Part shown: positions 15,640-25,697 of the stretch, in pieces | Layout: each line of letters opens with the position of its first letter | How positions within the stretch are numbered: the first letter of the stretch is position 1 | Assembly: GCA_964576115.1 (NCBI GenBank) | Contig: CAZNUA010000001.1 | Coordinates: 94,497 to 158,496, forward strand | Origin: CAYSYY01 sp964576115 [NCBI: uncultured Gemmatimonadota bacterium] | GTDB lineage: Bacteria > Blakebacterota > Blakebacteria > Blakebacterales | DNA length: 64,000 nucleotides | Reading direction: 5' to 3' | Notes under the pieces: model-generated | The model's input: only the letters and a program-made list of their open reading frames with translations | Databases searched by the model: none | Told to the model about the DNA's origin: nothing | Position numbers and translations under genes: made by a program

Positions 15640-17943
15640 TCACGGCACATCGGCCGAGATGTCGGCCCGGCGCAGCCGGGCGCTGTTGGAGACCACATTG
15701 ATACTCGAGAAAGCCATGGCGGCTTCGGCGATGAGGGGATGGAGCAGACCCAGAACCGCCAGCGGAATGGCCACCAGGTTATAAATGAAAGCCCAGAAGA
15801 GATTCTGGCGGATTTTCCGGAAAGTCGCCCGGGAGAGTTTGACGGCCCTGATAACGGTCCTCAGTTCCCCCTGCACCAGGGTGATGTCGGCTGATTCGAT
15901 GGCGATGTCGGTCCCTGTGCCGAGGGCGATCCCCACATCGGCCGCGGCCAGAGCCGGGGCATCGTTGATGCCGTCGCCGACCATGGCCACGACCTGTCCG
16001 GCGGCCTGCAGGCGGGTTACTTCTTCGCTCTTGGCTGCGGGCATGATGCCGGCCAGCACCCGCTCGATCCCTGTCTGAGCGGCAACAGCCCGTGCGGTAC
16101 GCTCGTTATCGCCGGTGATCATGACCGGTTCGAGTCCCAGCCGGCGCAGTCCGGCCACGGCCTCGGCGGCATCGGGCTTGAGGGTATCGGCCACCGCGAT
16201 CGCGCCGAGAATGCACTCAGCGTCGGCCAGAGCCACCACCGTCTTTCCCTGTTCCTCGAGTTCGGCAAAGACGATCTCGCCGGCCGTCGTGTCGAGCCCC
16301 GCCCCGTTCAGAAATTCCCGCGAACCCGCCAGCATCGTCCTCCCCGCCAGCCGGGCAGTGATCCCGTGACCCGGCACGGCTTCTGCGTCTCGAACATCGC
16401 TGAGGGACAAACCGCGCTCGGCCGCAGACTCCGCAATGGCCCGGCCCACCGGGTGCTCGGAGTCCTGTTCGATCGAGGCTGCCAGGCGTAGCAGTTCGTC
16501 GGCGGTGATTTCGGGTACGAGCGGTACGAGATCGGTCACGACCGGTCGACCGACTGTCAGGGTGCCGGTCTTGTCGAGCAGGAGAACGTCCACCTCGCCC
16601 AGACGCTGGATCGCCTCGCCGCGGCGGATGAGAATGCCCTTCTCGGCGCCCATACCGCTGCCCACCATCAGGGCGGTGGGAGTGGCCAGACCGAGAGCGC
16701 AGGGACAGGCGATGACGAGCACGGCGATAGCTGCAAACAGAGCCAGGCTGAACGTTCCCCGCCCCGGGTCGACCCAGGGCAGGAAACCGGCGGCCCAGGC
16801 CGCCACGGCCTGCATGACCCCGGGCAGCAGGAGCCAGAGAGCCAGGGTGAGGGCGGCCAGAGCAATCACGACCGGCACGAAGAGAGCGGTGACCCGGTCG
16901 GCGAAGAGCTGGATCGGCACTTCGCTGGCCTGGGCCTGCTCGACCAGGCGGATGACCTGGGCCAGAAAGGTGTCCTCTCCCACGCCGGTGGCCCGAACCC
17001 GCAGAACCCCCTCGCCGTTGATCGTGGCGCCGATCACGCGCTCGCCCGCCGTACGGACGACCGGCAGCGATTCGCCGGTGGCGATCGATTCGTCCACGTT
17101 CGAGGTCCCCTCGACCACCTCGCCGTCGGTGGGGATCTTCTCCCCCGGACGGACGATCATCACGTCCCCGACCCGGACCTGCTCGATCCCCACCTCCATG
17201 AGGCGGCCTTCCCGCTCGATACGGGCGGTGCGGGCTTCAAGGGTGAGCAGTGTGCGGATCGCACCCGAGGCTCGCCCGCGCGAGCGGGCTTCGATGTACC
17301 TCCCGGTCAGGTGAAAGGCCATGATCATCGCCCCCACCCCGGCGTAGTTCAACACATGGGAGGCCGCGGTCAGGTGACTGAAAAGGGCGGAGATACCGGT
17401 CAGCAGCGATGCGCCCGAACCCATGGTAATGAGCACATCCATGTTCGGAGCCAGGTTCAGGGTCGATTTCCAGGCGCTTCGCAGAGTCGGGAAGCCGGCG
17501 ACGGTGACGACCGGCAGGGCGAGCGCTACCATACCCAGATGGAAGAAAAACGGCGTGGGCCACATGAGGCCGAAAAACATTTCGGGAATCATCCAGAGCA
17601 TGATCGGCACCGAGAGACCCCACGCCAGAAACATGCGGCGACGGGCTTGAGCCACTTTGTGCCGATCGGCTTCGAGCAGTTCTTCCCGCCGCTCGGTATC
17701 CGACGCGGGGGCCTTGAGGACGAAACCGGCCCGGTCGACGGCGTCAGCGAGCGCGCCGAACTCGGGAGCCTGCGTGGCCAGGTCGATATAAGCCTGCTCG
17801 GTGGCCAGGTTGACCTTCACGTCAGCCACGCCGCTCACGCCTCGCAGCGCCTTCTCCACGCTGGCCACGCAACCGGCACAGTGCATACCCTCGACCGTGC
17901 AGGTCAGTTGCGTATCGGTTCGACCCGCTTTCTCGTCACCCAT
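15640..17943 (-). CDS. copA: Copper-exporting P1B-type ATPase CopA
   Basis: A 767-aa Cu(I) efflux pump of the inner membrane. One N-terminal heavy-metal-associated domain carries GMHCAGC (about residues 19-25). The membrane metal site [10 protein letters not shown] is near residue 413, the phosphorylated aspartate DKTGTLT near 455, and the hinge motif [10 protein letters not shown] lies in the C-terminal third. The length is normal for a single-HMA CopA. GAGGAGG precedes the ATG. csoR follows in the same direction, and a palindromic operator lies 44 bp upstream, so copper induction through CsoR is likely. Confidence 0.95.
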   Translation of the reverse strand: MGDEKAGRTDTQLTCTVEGMHCAGCVASVEKALRGVSGVADVKVNLATEQAYIDLATQAPEFGALADAVDRAGFVLKAPASDTERREELLEADRHKVAQARRRMFLAWGLSVPIMLWMIPEMFFGLMWPTPFFFHLGMVALALPVVTVAGFPTLRSAWKSTLNLAPNMDVLITMGSGASLLTGISALFSHLTAASHVLNYAGVGAMIMAFHLTGRYIEARSRGRASGAIRTLLTLEARTARIEREGRLMEVGIEQVRVGDVMIVRPGEKIPTDGEVVEGTSNVDESIATGESLPVVRTAGERVIGATINGEGVLRVRATGVGEDTFLAQVIRLVEQAQASEVPIQLFADRVTALFVPVVIALAALTLALWLLLPGVMQAVAAWAAGFLPWVDPGRGTFSLALFAAIAVLVIACPCALGLATPTALMVGSGMGAEKGILIRRGEAIQRLGEVDVLLLDKTGTLTVGRPVVTDLVPLVPEITADELLRLAASIEQDSEHPVGRAIAESAAERGLSLSDVRDAEAVPGHGITARLAGRTMLAGSREFLNGAGLDTTAGEIVFAELEEQGKTVVALADAECILGAIAVADTLKPDAAEAVAGLRRLGLEPVMITGDNERTARAVAAQTGIERVLAGIMPAAKSEEVTRLQAAGQVVAMVGDGINDAPALAAADVGIALGTGTDIAIESADITLVQGELRTVIRAVKLSRATFRKIRQNLFWAFIYNLVAIPLAVLGLLHPLIAEAAMAFSSINVVSNSARLRRADISADVP

Positions 17944-17986
17944 GACCCGTCCTCCTCACGCACCCGACGAACGTTTCACACACACG

Positions 17987-18010
17987 TATACTATACTGGT
18001 GTATAGTATA
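17987..18010. promoter_or_regulatory. Palindromic operator/promoter of copA
   Basis: A perfect 10-bp inverted repeat, TATACTATAC-TGGT-GTATAGTATA, lies 44 bp upstream of the copA start and 142 bp before the divergent MFS gene. TATACT/TATAGT elements within it could serve as -10 boxes, so a bound repressor would block RNA polymerase. CsoR, encoded next to copA, is the natural candidate, though classic CsoR sites are more GC-rich. Confidence 0.6.
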
Positions 18011-18151
18011 TAACATGGGCGGGCGGCCGCCTACAGAGATCGGGCTCGCCCGAGCTGCCGGTTGCGCCCGCCGCCGGCACGCAGCATCATCCTCACGGCA
18101 CGTCAAGCGGACGGAACGGAAGGCCTCCGCAGGCGGAGGAGCAGGACGCTG

Positions 18152-19450
18152 GTGACTGATGAACCGGAACAAGCGGGTATGATGCAGAGCGGCGGAGCGG
18201 GTTCGTCGGGAAGCGACCGACGCGGCACCCCGGAGGAAATCCGGGCAACCGGAGGACGCCGGTCTCCACTTTTCGTCGTCATGACGACCGTCTTCATCGA
18301 CCTGGTCGGTTTCAGCATCATCATCCCCATCCTCCCCTTCTACGCCCGGGACTTCGGAGCCAGCGAGTTCATCATCGGACTGCTCTTCGCCTCGTACAGC
18401 CTGATGCAGTTCTTTTTCTCGCCGGTCTGGGGCCGGGTCAGCGACCGGATCGGCCGTCGGCCGGTGCTGCTGCTCTGCCTGGCCGGCACGGCGGTCGCCT
18501 TCCTGCTTTTCGGACTGGCGAAATCCCTCGTTCTGCTCTTCGCCGGCCGCATCCTGGCCGGCCTGTTCGGCGGCGTGATCACGACCGCCTACGCCTATAT
18601 CGCCGACGTGACCGGACCCCAGGAGCGGGCCGGAGGAATGGGTCTGGTCGGCGCGGCTTTCGGACTCGGATTCATCCTCGGGCCCTTCATCGGAGGCCTC
18701 ATGGCCGAGGCCTGGGGCTATGCCGCCCCGGCTTTTTTCGCCGCCGCCCTGGCCCTGGCCAACACCATCCTGGCCCTCTTCGTCCTGCCCGAGACCTGGC
18801 CTCCCGAGGCCCGCCGGCGGGCCCGGGCCGGGAAAAGCAGCGGCGGGCTGTTCGGCAGCCGCCGACTGCTGGCCGCCCTGAGACTGCCCGAAGTCGGGAT
18901 CCTGCTCTTCCTGCACTTCCTGATCACCTTCGCCCTGGCCAACATGGAATCCACCTACGCCCTGCTGACCGCTCACCTCTTCGGTTGGGGCGCCGGAGCC
19001 AACGGGCTCGTCTTCGGGTACTTCGGGATCATCATGGTGATCATGCAGGGGGTACTCATCCGCCCCCTCGCCCGCCGCTTCGGAGAACGACGGCTGGTCA
19101 TCAGCGGTACGGCTCTGCTCGTTCCCGCTCTCGGACTCCTGCCCTTCAGCCCGGGAGTGGCCGTCCTGCTTCTGATCAGCGGGGTGATGGCGGTGGGCAG
19201 CGGTCTGACCATCCCCAGTCTCTCGAGCCTGATTTCGCGGGGAGTCGGCCCTTCCGAACAGGGCGGGATCATGGGCGTGAACCAGAGTCTGGGCAGCCTG
19301 GCCCGCGTGCTCGGGCCGCTGTGGGGGGGATTCACCTTCGGCGCCCTCTCGCCGAGTTCCCCCTACTGGACCGCCGCCCTGCTCATGGCTGGAGCCGCCC
19401 TGCTGGCCCGGTACCTGCTCCGGGAGACAAATCCGGCGCCCGCCGGTTGA
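18152..19450 (+). CDS. MFS drug/metabolite efflux transporter, TetA-like
   Basis: A 432-aa major facilitator with 12 predicted membrane segments. The loop 2-3 motif GRVSDRIGRRPVLL and the motif C-like GPFIGGLMAE are the pattern of drug:H+ antiporters in the TetA/MdtG group. The GTG at 18152 is chosen because GGAGGAG lies about 11 bases upstream; ATG at 18179 is an alternative. Residues before the first membrane helix form a hydrophilic Gly/Ser/Arg-rich leader. It is divergent from copA and shares its AT-rich operator region, so copper co-regulation is possible. Substrate unknown. Confidence 0.85.
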   Translation: MTDEPEQAGMMQSGGAGSSGSDRRGTPEEIRATGGRRSPLFVVMTTVFIDLVGFSIIIPILPFYARDFGASEFIIGLLFASYSLMQFFFSPVWGRVSDRIGRRPVLLLCLAGTAVAFLLFGLAKSLVLLFAGRILAGLFGGVITTAYAYIADVTGPQERAGGMGLVGAAFGLGFILGPFIGGLMAEAWGYAAPAFFAAALALANTILALFVLPETWPPEARRRARAGKSSGGLFGSRRLLAALRLPEVGILLFLHFLITFALANMESTYALLTAHLFGWGAGANGLVFGYFGIIMVIMQGVLIRPLARRFGERRLVISGTALLVPALGLLPFSPGVAVLLLISGVMAVGSGLTIPSLSSLISRGVGPSEQGGIMGVNQSLGSLARVLGPLWGGFTFGALSPSSPYWTAALLMAGAALLARYLLRETNPAPAG

Positions 19451-19507
19451 AAGACCTGATCGCAGCCGCCGGGCCGCCGGGATACGACCACACCGTGGGA
19501 GGTGACG

Positions 19508-20047
19508 ATGACAATCGAGTATCACGACCTGCAGATCGAGTGCGTGCGGGGCGACATCGCCGCTCAGGAGGGCTTCGATGCGGTCGGTAACGCCGCCAAT
19601 GCGGCCCTGATGCCCGGCGGGGGAGTGGCCGGCGCCATTCACCGGACCGCCGGCCCCGGCCTGGCCGCAGAATGCCGGCCCCTCGGGCCGATCGAGCCGG
19701 GCGAGGCCGTGATCACCGGCGGTCATGACCTGCCGAATCCGCATGTGATTCACTGCCTCGGACCGGTCTACGGCCGTGACACGCCCTCCGATGAGCTGCT
19801 GGCGAGCTGTTATGCGCGGGCGCTCGAACTGGCCGAGGAGGCGGAGCTGACCTCACTGGCGATGCCGGCCATCAGCACCGGGATTTTCGGCTACCCGGTG
19901 CGCGAGGCGGCCCGGATCGCTTTTTCCATCATCCGCGACACCGCTCCCCGACTCGCGTATCTCAGACGTTTCCGGTTCGTTCTGTGGTCACAGGAAGATC
20001 TGCGGACGCACGTCGAGGTCATGCAGGAGATCTTCGGTCGGGGGTGA
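19508..20047 (+). CDS. Macrodomain protein (ADP-ribose / O-acetyl-ADP-ribose hydrolase-like)
   Basis: A 179-aa protein that is a single macrodomain. The ADP-ribose-binding pattern appears in order: VRGDIAAQEGFDAVGNAANAALMPGGG is split here by its three key parts GDI, GNAANA and GGGVAGAI, followed by PAISTGIFGYP, the diphosphate-binding loop. The family removes ADP-ribose from proteins or deacetylates O-acetyl-ADP-ribose. GGGAGGTG precedes the ATG at 19508. It lies 57 bp after the MFS gene, probably in the same transcript. Confidence 0.9.
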   Translation: MTIEYHDLQIECVRGDIAAQEGFDAVGNAANAALMPGGGVAGAIHRTAGPGLAAECRPLGPIEPGEAVITGGHDLPNPHVIHCLGPVYGRDTPSDELLASCYARALELAEEAELTSLAMPAISTGIFGYPVREAARIAFSIIRDTAPRLAYLRRFRFVLWSQEDLRTHVEVMQEIFGRG

Positions 20048-20181
20048 CGGCTATCCTGTTCATCCTCTACCCTGAAGGGTAGCGTTCCGTATCCAGGGTG
20101 TTCCGCGATCGCTCCTGTCCGGAACCGGCCGCCGGTCAGACAGCCGGCCGGAGGGAGCCAATACCGGGAGGACCGGATCCT

Positions 20182-22179
20182 ATGGCGCGCAGGAAACCGT
20201 CGCCCGATGAACTCTGCCTGAATGCCATCCGCCTGCTGGCGGCGGACATGGTGGAGGAAGCCGCCTCGGGGCACCCCGGAGCTCCGATGGGCGCCGCGCC
20301 TCTGGCCTATGTCGTCTGGCAGAGATATCTCAGGCACAACCCGGCTGACCCCGACTGGCCCGACCGGGACCGTTTCGTGCTCTCGATGGGCCACGCCAGC
20401 GCCCTCCTTTACGGTCTGCTTCACCTGACCGGATACGATCTGCCGCTCGAAGAGCTGCGGCAGTTCCGCCAGTGGGGAAGCCTCACCCCCGGTCACCCCG
20501 AATACGGACTGACGCCCGGCGTGGAGGCCACCACCGGACCGCTCGGTCAGGGGGTCGGCATGGCGGTGGGACTGGCCCTGGCCGAACGCATCCAGGCCGC
20601 CCGCTGGAACCGCCCGGGCCTGAAACTCTTCGATCACTATACCTGGGGACTCTGCTCCGATGGGGACCTGATGGAGGGAGTCGCTTCCGAAGCCGCCTCG
20701 CTGGCCGGCCACCTGCAGCTCGACAAGCTCATCCTCCTGTACGACGACAACGGAATCACAATCGACGGCTCGACCGGGCTGACATTCACCGAAAATGTCC
20801 GGCGCCGCTTCCAGGCCTACGGCTGGCACGTCCCCAATACCGTCGACGGTCTCGACCTGGAAGCCCTCGACGCCGCCATCATCCGGGCCCGCCGGGACCG
20901 GCGTCCTTCGCTCATCCCCTGCCGGACGACCATCGCCTGGGGCAGCCCGAACAAGGCGGGGACGGCCGGTGCCCATGGCGCCCCACTCGGGGCCGAAGAA
21001 CTCCGGCTCACAAAAGCGGCCCTGGGCTGGCCTGAAGACGAATCCTTCCATATCCCCAACGATGTGCGCGATCACATGGACGCCCGCCCGCGCGGCCGCG
21101 ATCTCCAGAATGCGTGGCAGACGCTCCTCGAGCGCTACCGCACGTCCTATCCCGAGCAGGCCGAAAGGCTGAAAGAGGAACTCGCCGGAGTACTTCCGGA
21201 GGATTGGACCGGCGCCCTGCCGGTCTTCGACGCCGGGGCCAGACCGATTGCAACCCGGAGCGCGTCGGGAAAGGTACTCAACGCCCTGGCGGGAGTGGTG
21301 CCGAACCTGGTCGGCGGATCGGCCGATCTGGCGCCCTCGAACAAGAGTCTCATGGAGAACCTGGCCGATCAATCGCATGACGAACCGGGGGGGCGCAACC
21401 TGCGCTTCGGCGTGCGCGAACATGCCATGGGAGCCATCTGCAACGGCCTGGCCCTGCACGGCGGACTGCGCCCGTATGCGGCCACCTTCCTGGTTTTCAG
21501 CGATTACATGCGTCCCAGCCTGCGGCTGGCTGCGATGATGGGACTGCCCGTCATTTATCTCTTCACCCACGATTCGATCGCAGTCGGTGAGGACGGTCCG
21601 ACTCACCAACCGGTCGAACACATCATGAGCCTGCGGCTCATTCCCGGTCTGCACGTGATCCGGCCCGCCGATGCCAACGAAACCGCCCGGGCCTGGGAAA
21701 TGGCGCTCGGGCGTCAGGACGGCCCCACCGCCCTGATCCTGACCCGCCAGAACCTGCCCGTCATCGATCCGGCGCGGGCGGCCGGCACACGGCACGGCGG
21801 CTACGTGCTGAGCCGCACGCTGGGACAGCGTCAGGTGGCCCTCATCGCTACCGGCTCAGAGGTCCCGCTCGCGCTCGAAGCCAAAGCCCTGCTCGAAGCC
21901 GAGTCGATCGGTACCCGGGTCGTCAGCCTTCCCTGCTGGGATATATTCGACGAACAGAGTCTCGAGTACCTCGAGGATGTTTTACCGGCCGGGAGCCTGA
22001 AGATTGCGATCGAAGCGGGTGTCACATCGGGATGGGAGCGCTGGGTCGACAGACCGACTCACGTGCACGGGCTGAACCGTTTCGGCGCCTCGGCTCCGTA
22101 CGAGGTTCTCTATCCCCGGATGGATTTTACCGCCGAGGCCGTCGTGGACCGTGTGAAAAAACTGCTGGAGGAACGATAA
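20182..22179 (+). CDS. tkt: Transketolase
   Basis: A 665-aa thiamine-diphosphate enzyme of the non-oxidative pentose phosphate pathway (and Calvin cycle), moving two-carbon units between sugar phosphates. Typical motifs are [12 protein letters not shown] near the N-terminus, the ThDP motif beginning GDLMEGV, the pyrimidine-domain stretch [10 protein letters not shown], and [16 protein letters not shown]. The length is normal for full-size transketolase. GGGAGG precedes the ATG at 20182. Its TAA stop shares one base with the rpiB start, so the two pentose-phosphate enzymes are translationally coupled. A CTACCC-TGAA-GGGTAG hairpin lies in the leader (20067-20082). Confidence 0.96.
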   Translation: MARRKPSPDELCLNAIRLLAADMVEEAASGHPGAPMGAAPLAYVVWQRYLRHNPADPDWPDRDRFVLSMGHASALLYGLLHLTGYDLPLEELRQFRQWGSLTPGHPEYGLTPGVEATTGPLGQGVGMAVGLALAERIQAARWNRPGLKLFDHYTWGLCSDGDLMEGVASEAASLAGHLQLDKLILLYDDNGITIDGSTGLTFTENVRRRFQAYGWHVPNTVDGLDLEALDAAIIRARRDRRPSLIPCRTTIAWGSPNKAGTAGAHGAPLGAEELRLTKAALGWPEDESFHIPNDVRDHMDARPRGRDLQNAWQTLLERYRTSYPEQAERLKEELAGVLPEDWTGALPVFDAGARPIATRSASGKVLNALAGVVPNLVGGSADLAPSNKSLMENLADQSHDEPGGRNLRFGVREHAMGAICNGLALHGGLRPYAATFLVFSDYMRPSLRLAAMMGLPVIYLFTHDSIAVGEDGPTHQPVEHIMSLRLIPGLHVIRPADANETARAWEMALGRQDGPTALILTRQNLPVIDPARAAGTRHGGYVLSRTLGQRQVALIATGSEVPLALEAKALLEAESIGTRVVSLPCWDIFDEQSLEYLEDVLPAGSLKIAIEAGVTSGWERWVDRPTHVHGLNRFGASAPYEVLYPRMDFTAEAVVDRVKKLLEER

Positions 22180-22625
22180 TGCGTGTTGTCATAGCCTGTG
22201 ATCATGCCGGTTTCGCGTTGAAAGCTGCGGTTGCGAAGGTTATCGCCGACCTCGGTCACGAGGTGATCAACCTGGGAACCGATTCCCCCGATGTGAAGAC
22301 CGACTATCCCGATGTGGCCCAGGCGGTGGGCAAAGTCATGCAGCTCGAGGAAGCCGACCGGGGCATCCTGATCTGCGGCAGCGGGGTAGGCACCAGCATC
22401 GCCGCGAACAAGATGAAGGGTATCCGGGCTGCAGTCTGTCACGATACCTATTCGGCCGCCCAGGGAGTGGAACACGACGACATGAACGTGCTCTGCATGG
22501 GCGGCCGGGTCATCGGCGTCGCTCTGGCCACCGAGCTGGTCAGGGCTTTTCTCTTCGCTTCCTTCTCGAACGAGGAACGCTTCGTGCGCCGGCTCGACAA
22601 AGTCAAACAGCTGGAACAGGAATAG
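22179..22625 (+). CDS. rpiB: Ribose-5-phosphate isomerase B
   Basis: A 148-aa RpiB/LacAB-family sugar-phosphate isomerase interconverting ribose 5-phosphate and ribulose 5-phosphate. Family motifs are [10 protein letters not shown] near the N-terminus, [15 protein letters not shown] (phosphate binding) and [12 protein letters not shown]. The length and start are normal; GGAGG lies just upstream inside the end of tkt. It provides substrate for the transketolase encoded by the overlapping gene. It is convergent with the operon at 22637. Confidence 0.96.
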   Translation: MRVVIACDHAGFALKAAVAKVIADLGHEVINLGTDSPDVKTDYPDVAQAVGKVMQLEEADRGILICGSGVGTSIAANKMKGIRAAVCHDTYSAAQGVEHDDMNVLCMGGRVIGVALATELVRAFLFASFSNEERFVRRLDKVKQLEQE

Positions 22626-22636
22626 GCCCGGCCACA

Positions 22637-23131
22637 TTAGCTCAGCTTTAAAACACTTCTCAGGAATTGCTCCGTCGTCGCTGCTGCGCCGGGCCGCTTG
22701 CTCTCGCGCGGCCCGGCCACATTCAAAACCCGGATGTTGTGGGTGCGGATCCAGGTTCGGATCCGCTCACTCTCACTTTCCAGATGCTCGGAAGAAGCGG
22801 CGATCCGTTCCAGATCGACCACGGCCCAGGGACGACCGTACTGCTCGATCTGATAGAGAGTGTAGGCCGTGCCTCCGGCGGGAAAGGGAGGCGCGATCAC
22901 CAGGGTGGCATCGCTGTCACGGACATTGAATTCGGTCCGATCTTCATACCGTTCGGTCATGGTTTCCTGCAGGGGATAGCGGGAAGCGATCGGGCCGTCT
23001 TCGGCCCGGCGCCCCCGCGGACACCATCCGCCGCAGGAAATACCCGCGGCCAGAGCGGCATCGAGAGCGCCCCGATCCACCCCGCTCTGCCCGCCGGATA
23101 CGATTTTCTCGATCGGCAGCGGTCCGCTCAT
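22637..23131 (-). CDS. Putative molybdenum-carrier family protein (SLOG-like Rossmann fold)
   Basis: A 164-aa protein resembling the putative molybdenum carrier family (MoCo carrier; lysine-decarboxylase/LOG-like Rossmann fold). The signature IVSGGQSGVDRGALDAAL is at the N-terminus, then GGWCPRGRRAEDGPI and a late VLNVAGPRESK motif. The family binds nucleotides or molybdenum cofactor in related proteins, but its role is not firmly established. It is the last gene of a minus-strand operon and overlaps the nitroreductase stop by 4 bp (ATGA). No molybdoenzyme gene is visible in the window, so the ligand is open. Confidence 0.82.
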   Translation of the reverse strand: MSGPLPIEKIVSGGQSGVDRGALDAALAAGISCGGWCPRGRRAEDGPIASRYPLQETMTERYEDRTEFNVRDSDATLVIAPPFPAGGTAYTLYQIEQYGRPWAVVDLERIAASSEHLESESERIRTWIRTHNIRVLNVAGPRESKRPGAAATTEQFLRSVLKLS

Positions 23132-23655
23132 TCCGGCCGGTTTCCCTCCCAGGTCTCGAAGCGCACGATCTCGTCGAGCTCCAGACGCCCCCGTGGGTTT
23201 CCGGTGGCCGAGGCATACCCGAGTGTCAGAAGCTGCACGACTTCGATTTCATCGGGAATACCCAGAACGTCCCGGACCTGATCGGCGGAGAAGGATCCGA
23301 CCCAGCAGGTTCCCAGCCCCAGTTCGTGAGCCGCCAGGGTCATGTGGTCGATCGCGATCGCTACATCGATCGGATAAGCCAGCTGACCGCAGCGCATCGT
23401 CCGCCGGTCGGTCTCGGCACAGCAGGCGATGACGACAGGCGCCTCGCCCACGAAGCGCTGCCCGTTGGCCGCAACCACGAGCTGCTGCCGCAGGCCGGCA
23501 TCGCGCACGACCACGAAGCGCCACTCCTGCTTGTTATTGGCCGAAGGAGCCAGACGTCCGGCCTCGAGCACGGCCAGGAGTTTTTCCTCCTCTACCGGCT
23601 CATCGCGGTACGAGCGGATGCTGCGACGGTTTCGAATGGCTTCGGCAACGGTCAT
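23128..23655 (-). CDS. Nitroreductase family protein
   Basis: A 175-aa FMN-dependent NAD(P)H oxidoreductase of the nitroreductase fold. The N-terminal RRSIRSYRDEPVE binds FMN phosphate; APSANNKQEWRFVVV and LGLGTCWVGSF are typical later motifs. The start at 23655 is supported by GGAGG 8 bases upstream and overlaps the upstream stop by one base. Proteins this short usually dimerise. The substrate is unknown; quinones or nitro compounds are typical. Fifth position in the acnA operon is excluded; it is the fourth gene. Confidence 0.9.
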   Translation of the reverse strand: MTVAEAIRNRRSIRSYRDEPVEEEKLLAVLEAGRLAPSANNKQEWRFVVVRDAGLRQQLVVAANGQRFVGEAPVVIACCAETDRRTMRCGQLAYPIDVAIAIDHMTLAAHELGLGTCWVGSFSADQVRDVLGIPDEIEVVQLLTLGYASATGNPRGRLELDEIVRFETWEGNRPE

Positions 23656-24476
23656 CAGGGACCTCCAGGTTCGAGAATGACCAGGAGCGGGCGGTGATCC
23701 GAGGCGATGTCTTCTTCCAGAACCCGCACCTCGACCACCCGCCAGGCGCCGGCGGGACGTACGAGGATGTAATCGAGGCGGCGCTGCGGATCGCGGCTCG
23801 GGAAAGTCGGCTCTTGCCGCACGGGCGAGGTGTCCTGCCACTGCTGTGCCAGTACGAGCATCGGCTCGCTGTCCGGGAGAGCATTCAGATCGCCGGCCAG
23901 AATCTGGAGTTGAGGGTCGTACCCAAGGGCAAGATCGTTCAGGAGTACGGCCTGTTCGATCCGATCGGTCGGGTCGCCGGTGTGATCCAGATGGGTGCCG
24001 ATGAAAACCAGGCGCGGGCCTCTGCGCCAGGCTCTGACCGTCACGGCCAGGGCGGCGCGCGGTTCGTGCCCCGGACTCGCGGCCAGCGGGTGGGTCGTGA
24101 CGTCGAGGACCTTCAAGCGGGTCAGGACCGCCTCGCCGTATCCCCCACCCCGGTATGGCATCGCCTCGCCGAAGAAAGCCTGCATCCCGGTCAGGCGGCC
24201 GAGTTCGGCTGCCTGGTCGACTCCGCTCGAACGTTCGGTGGCCCGGTCGACCTCCTGGAGAGCAACGAGATCGGGCTCGACAGCGGTGATGACCCGGGCC
24301 AGGCGTTCCAGATCGAACGAGCCGTCGACCCCTTCCCCGTGATGGATGTTATAGGTCAGAACCCGTAGCCTGACCGGGTCGCCGACCCGGGACAGAGAGG
24401 TACAGGCCGCCAGAGCGAGAACGGCGAACAGAAGAACGGCAGCGGTTGTCCCGAGACGGGATCGGGGCCGGGTCAT
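23655..24476 (-). CDS. Endonuclease/exonuclease/phosphatase-family lipoprotein
   Basis: A 273-aa exported enzyme of the EEP superfamily. A signal ends in lipobox LALAAC. EEP motifs are VLTYNIHHGEGVDG, VALQEVD (metal Glu), GTHLDHTG (catalytic His), AGDLNALPDSEP (Asp/Asn) and SDHRPLL (Asp-His pair), all intact. The family includes phosphodiesterases, sphingomyelinases and deoxyribonucleases; the surface location suggests scavenging of phosphodiesters. Start at 24476 overlaps the ispG stop by 4 bp. The coupling to ispG is probably organisational rather than functional. Confidence 0.87.
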   Translation of the reverse strand: MTRPRSRLGTTAAVLLFAVLALAACTSLSRVGDPVRLRVLTYNIHHGEGVDGSFDLERLARVITAVEPDLVALQEVDRATERSSGVDQAAELGRLTGMQAFFGEAMPYRGGGYGEAVLTRLKVLDVTTHPLAASPGHEPRAALAVTVRAWRRGPRLVFIGTHLDHTGDPTDRIEQAVLLNDLALGYDPQLQILAGDLNALPDSEPMLVLAQQWQDTSPVRQEPTFPSRDPQRRLDYILVRPAGAWRVVEVRVLEEDIASDHRPLLVILEPGGP

Positions 24477-25690
24477 GAACCGAACCGCCGCTCGATATAG
24501 TCGTCGAGCAGGTGCAGGAACTGCCCGGCGATATCGTCTCCCGCGAGGGTGGCGTGGAGGGCACCGTCGACATACACCGGGGCTTTCGGTTCCTCGGCCG
24601 TGCCGGGCAGGCTGATCCCGATATCGGCGTGGCGGCTCTCGCCGGGTCCGTTTACCACACACCCCATGACGGCGATCTCGAGCTCCTCGACACCGGGGAA
24701 GCGCCGGCTCCACTCCCGGCTCATCTCGGCGATATGCTTGCGAACCCGGTCGGCGAGAGCGAGATAGGCGGTGCTCCCGGTCCGGCCGCACCCCGGGCAG
24801 GAGACGACCTGGGGTTCGAAGCGGCGCAGGTCGAGACTCTGCAGAAGCTGACGAGCCACCTGCACCTCCCGGGTGCGATCACCGTCGGGTTCGGGAGTCA
24901 GGCTCACCCGGACGGTATCGCCGATTCCCTCGACCAGCAGGATTCCCGACCCGACCACGCTGCCGATGATCCCCCGGTCCCCACCGCCGGCTTCGGTGAG
25001 CCCGAGGTGAATCGGATAGGAACAGGAGGCGGCCAGTTCGCGATTTACCGCAACGAGTTCGGGAACGTTCGAGACCTTGATGGAGACCACGATCCGGTCG
25101 GGTTCCAGCCCGAGTTCCTCGGCCCGGCGGGCCGAGGCAAGGACGCTTTCAAGCAGGGCTGTACGCACGACTTCGCGCGGGGGCCGGGCGTCTGCGCCAA
25201 CCGCGTGCTGCTCCATCAGCCGGGCCTGCAGGTCGGCATCTACACTGCCCCAGTTGGCCCCGATCCGCACCGGCCGGCGGTGGGCGATCGCCCGCCCGAT
25301 GATCGCCGCGAAATTGTCGTCCCGCCCCACCCCGACCCCGACGTTGCCGGGATTGATCCGGTACTTGGCCAGGGTGTCGGCACAGGCGGGATGTTCAGCG
25401 AGCAGAAGATGGCCGTTGTAGTGAAAATCCCCGATCAGGGGCACTTCACATCCGGCGCGGGCGAGGGCGTCGGCGATCGCCGGTACGGCCTCGGCGGCCT
25501 GACGGGTGTTGACGGTGAGACGGACCAGTTCGGAACCGGCCCGGACCAGGTCGCAGATCTGGGCAACCGTCGACTCGACATCGGCGGTGGGGGTGTTGGT
25601 CATCGACTGCACCGCAATCGGTGCGTCCCCTCCTATACCTACTCCCCCGACATCGACACTCGCCGACCTTCTGCGCTTCGCCGGAGCCAT
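24473..25690 (-). CDS. ispG: 4-Hydroxy-3-methylbut-2-en-1-yl diphosphate synthase
   Basis: A 405-aa [4Fe-4S] enzyme of the MEP isoprenoid pathway, converting methylerythritol cyclodiphosphate to HMBPP. The N-terminal TIM barrel begins IGGDAPIAVQSMTNT. The C-terminal iron-sulfur domain has both cysteine motifs: CPGCGRTG (two ligands) and GCVVNGPGES (third). The length is normal. It starts 7 bp after the acnA stop, and its own stop overlaps the next gene. Electrons come from ferredoxin or flavodoxin in most bacteria. The window shows that isoprenoids, probably including menaquinone side chains, are made by the MEP route. Confidence 0.96.
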   Translation of the reverse strand: MAPAKRRRSASVDVGGVGIGGDAPIAVQSMTNTPTADVESTVAQICDLVRAGSELVRLTVNTRQAAEAVPAIADALARAGCEVPLIGDFHYNGHLLLAEHPACADTLAKYRINPGNVGVGVGRDDNFAAIIGRAIAHRRPVRIGANWGSVDADLQARLMEQHAVGADARPPREVVRTALLESVLASARRAEELGLEPDRIVVSIKVSNVPELVAVNRELAASCSYPIHLGLTEAGGGDRGIIGSVVGSGILLVEGIGDTVRVSLTPEPDGDRTREVQVARQLLQSLDLRRFEPQVVSCPGCGRTGSTAYLALADRVRKHIAEMSREWSRRFPGVEELEIAVMGCVVNGPGESRHADIGISLPGTAEEPKAPVYVDGALHATLAGDDIAGQFLHLLDDYIERRFGS

Positions 25691-25697
25691 GAGACAG

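Noticed and set aside
20067-20082. Hairpin CTACCC-TGAA-GGGTAG as a terminator before transketolase
   Set aside because: The 6-bp stem has no T-tract; it may be a leader hairpin, but termination is not supported.
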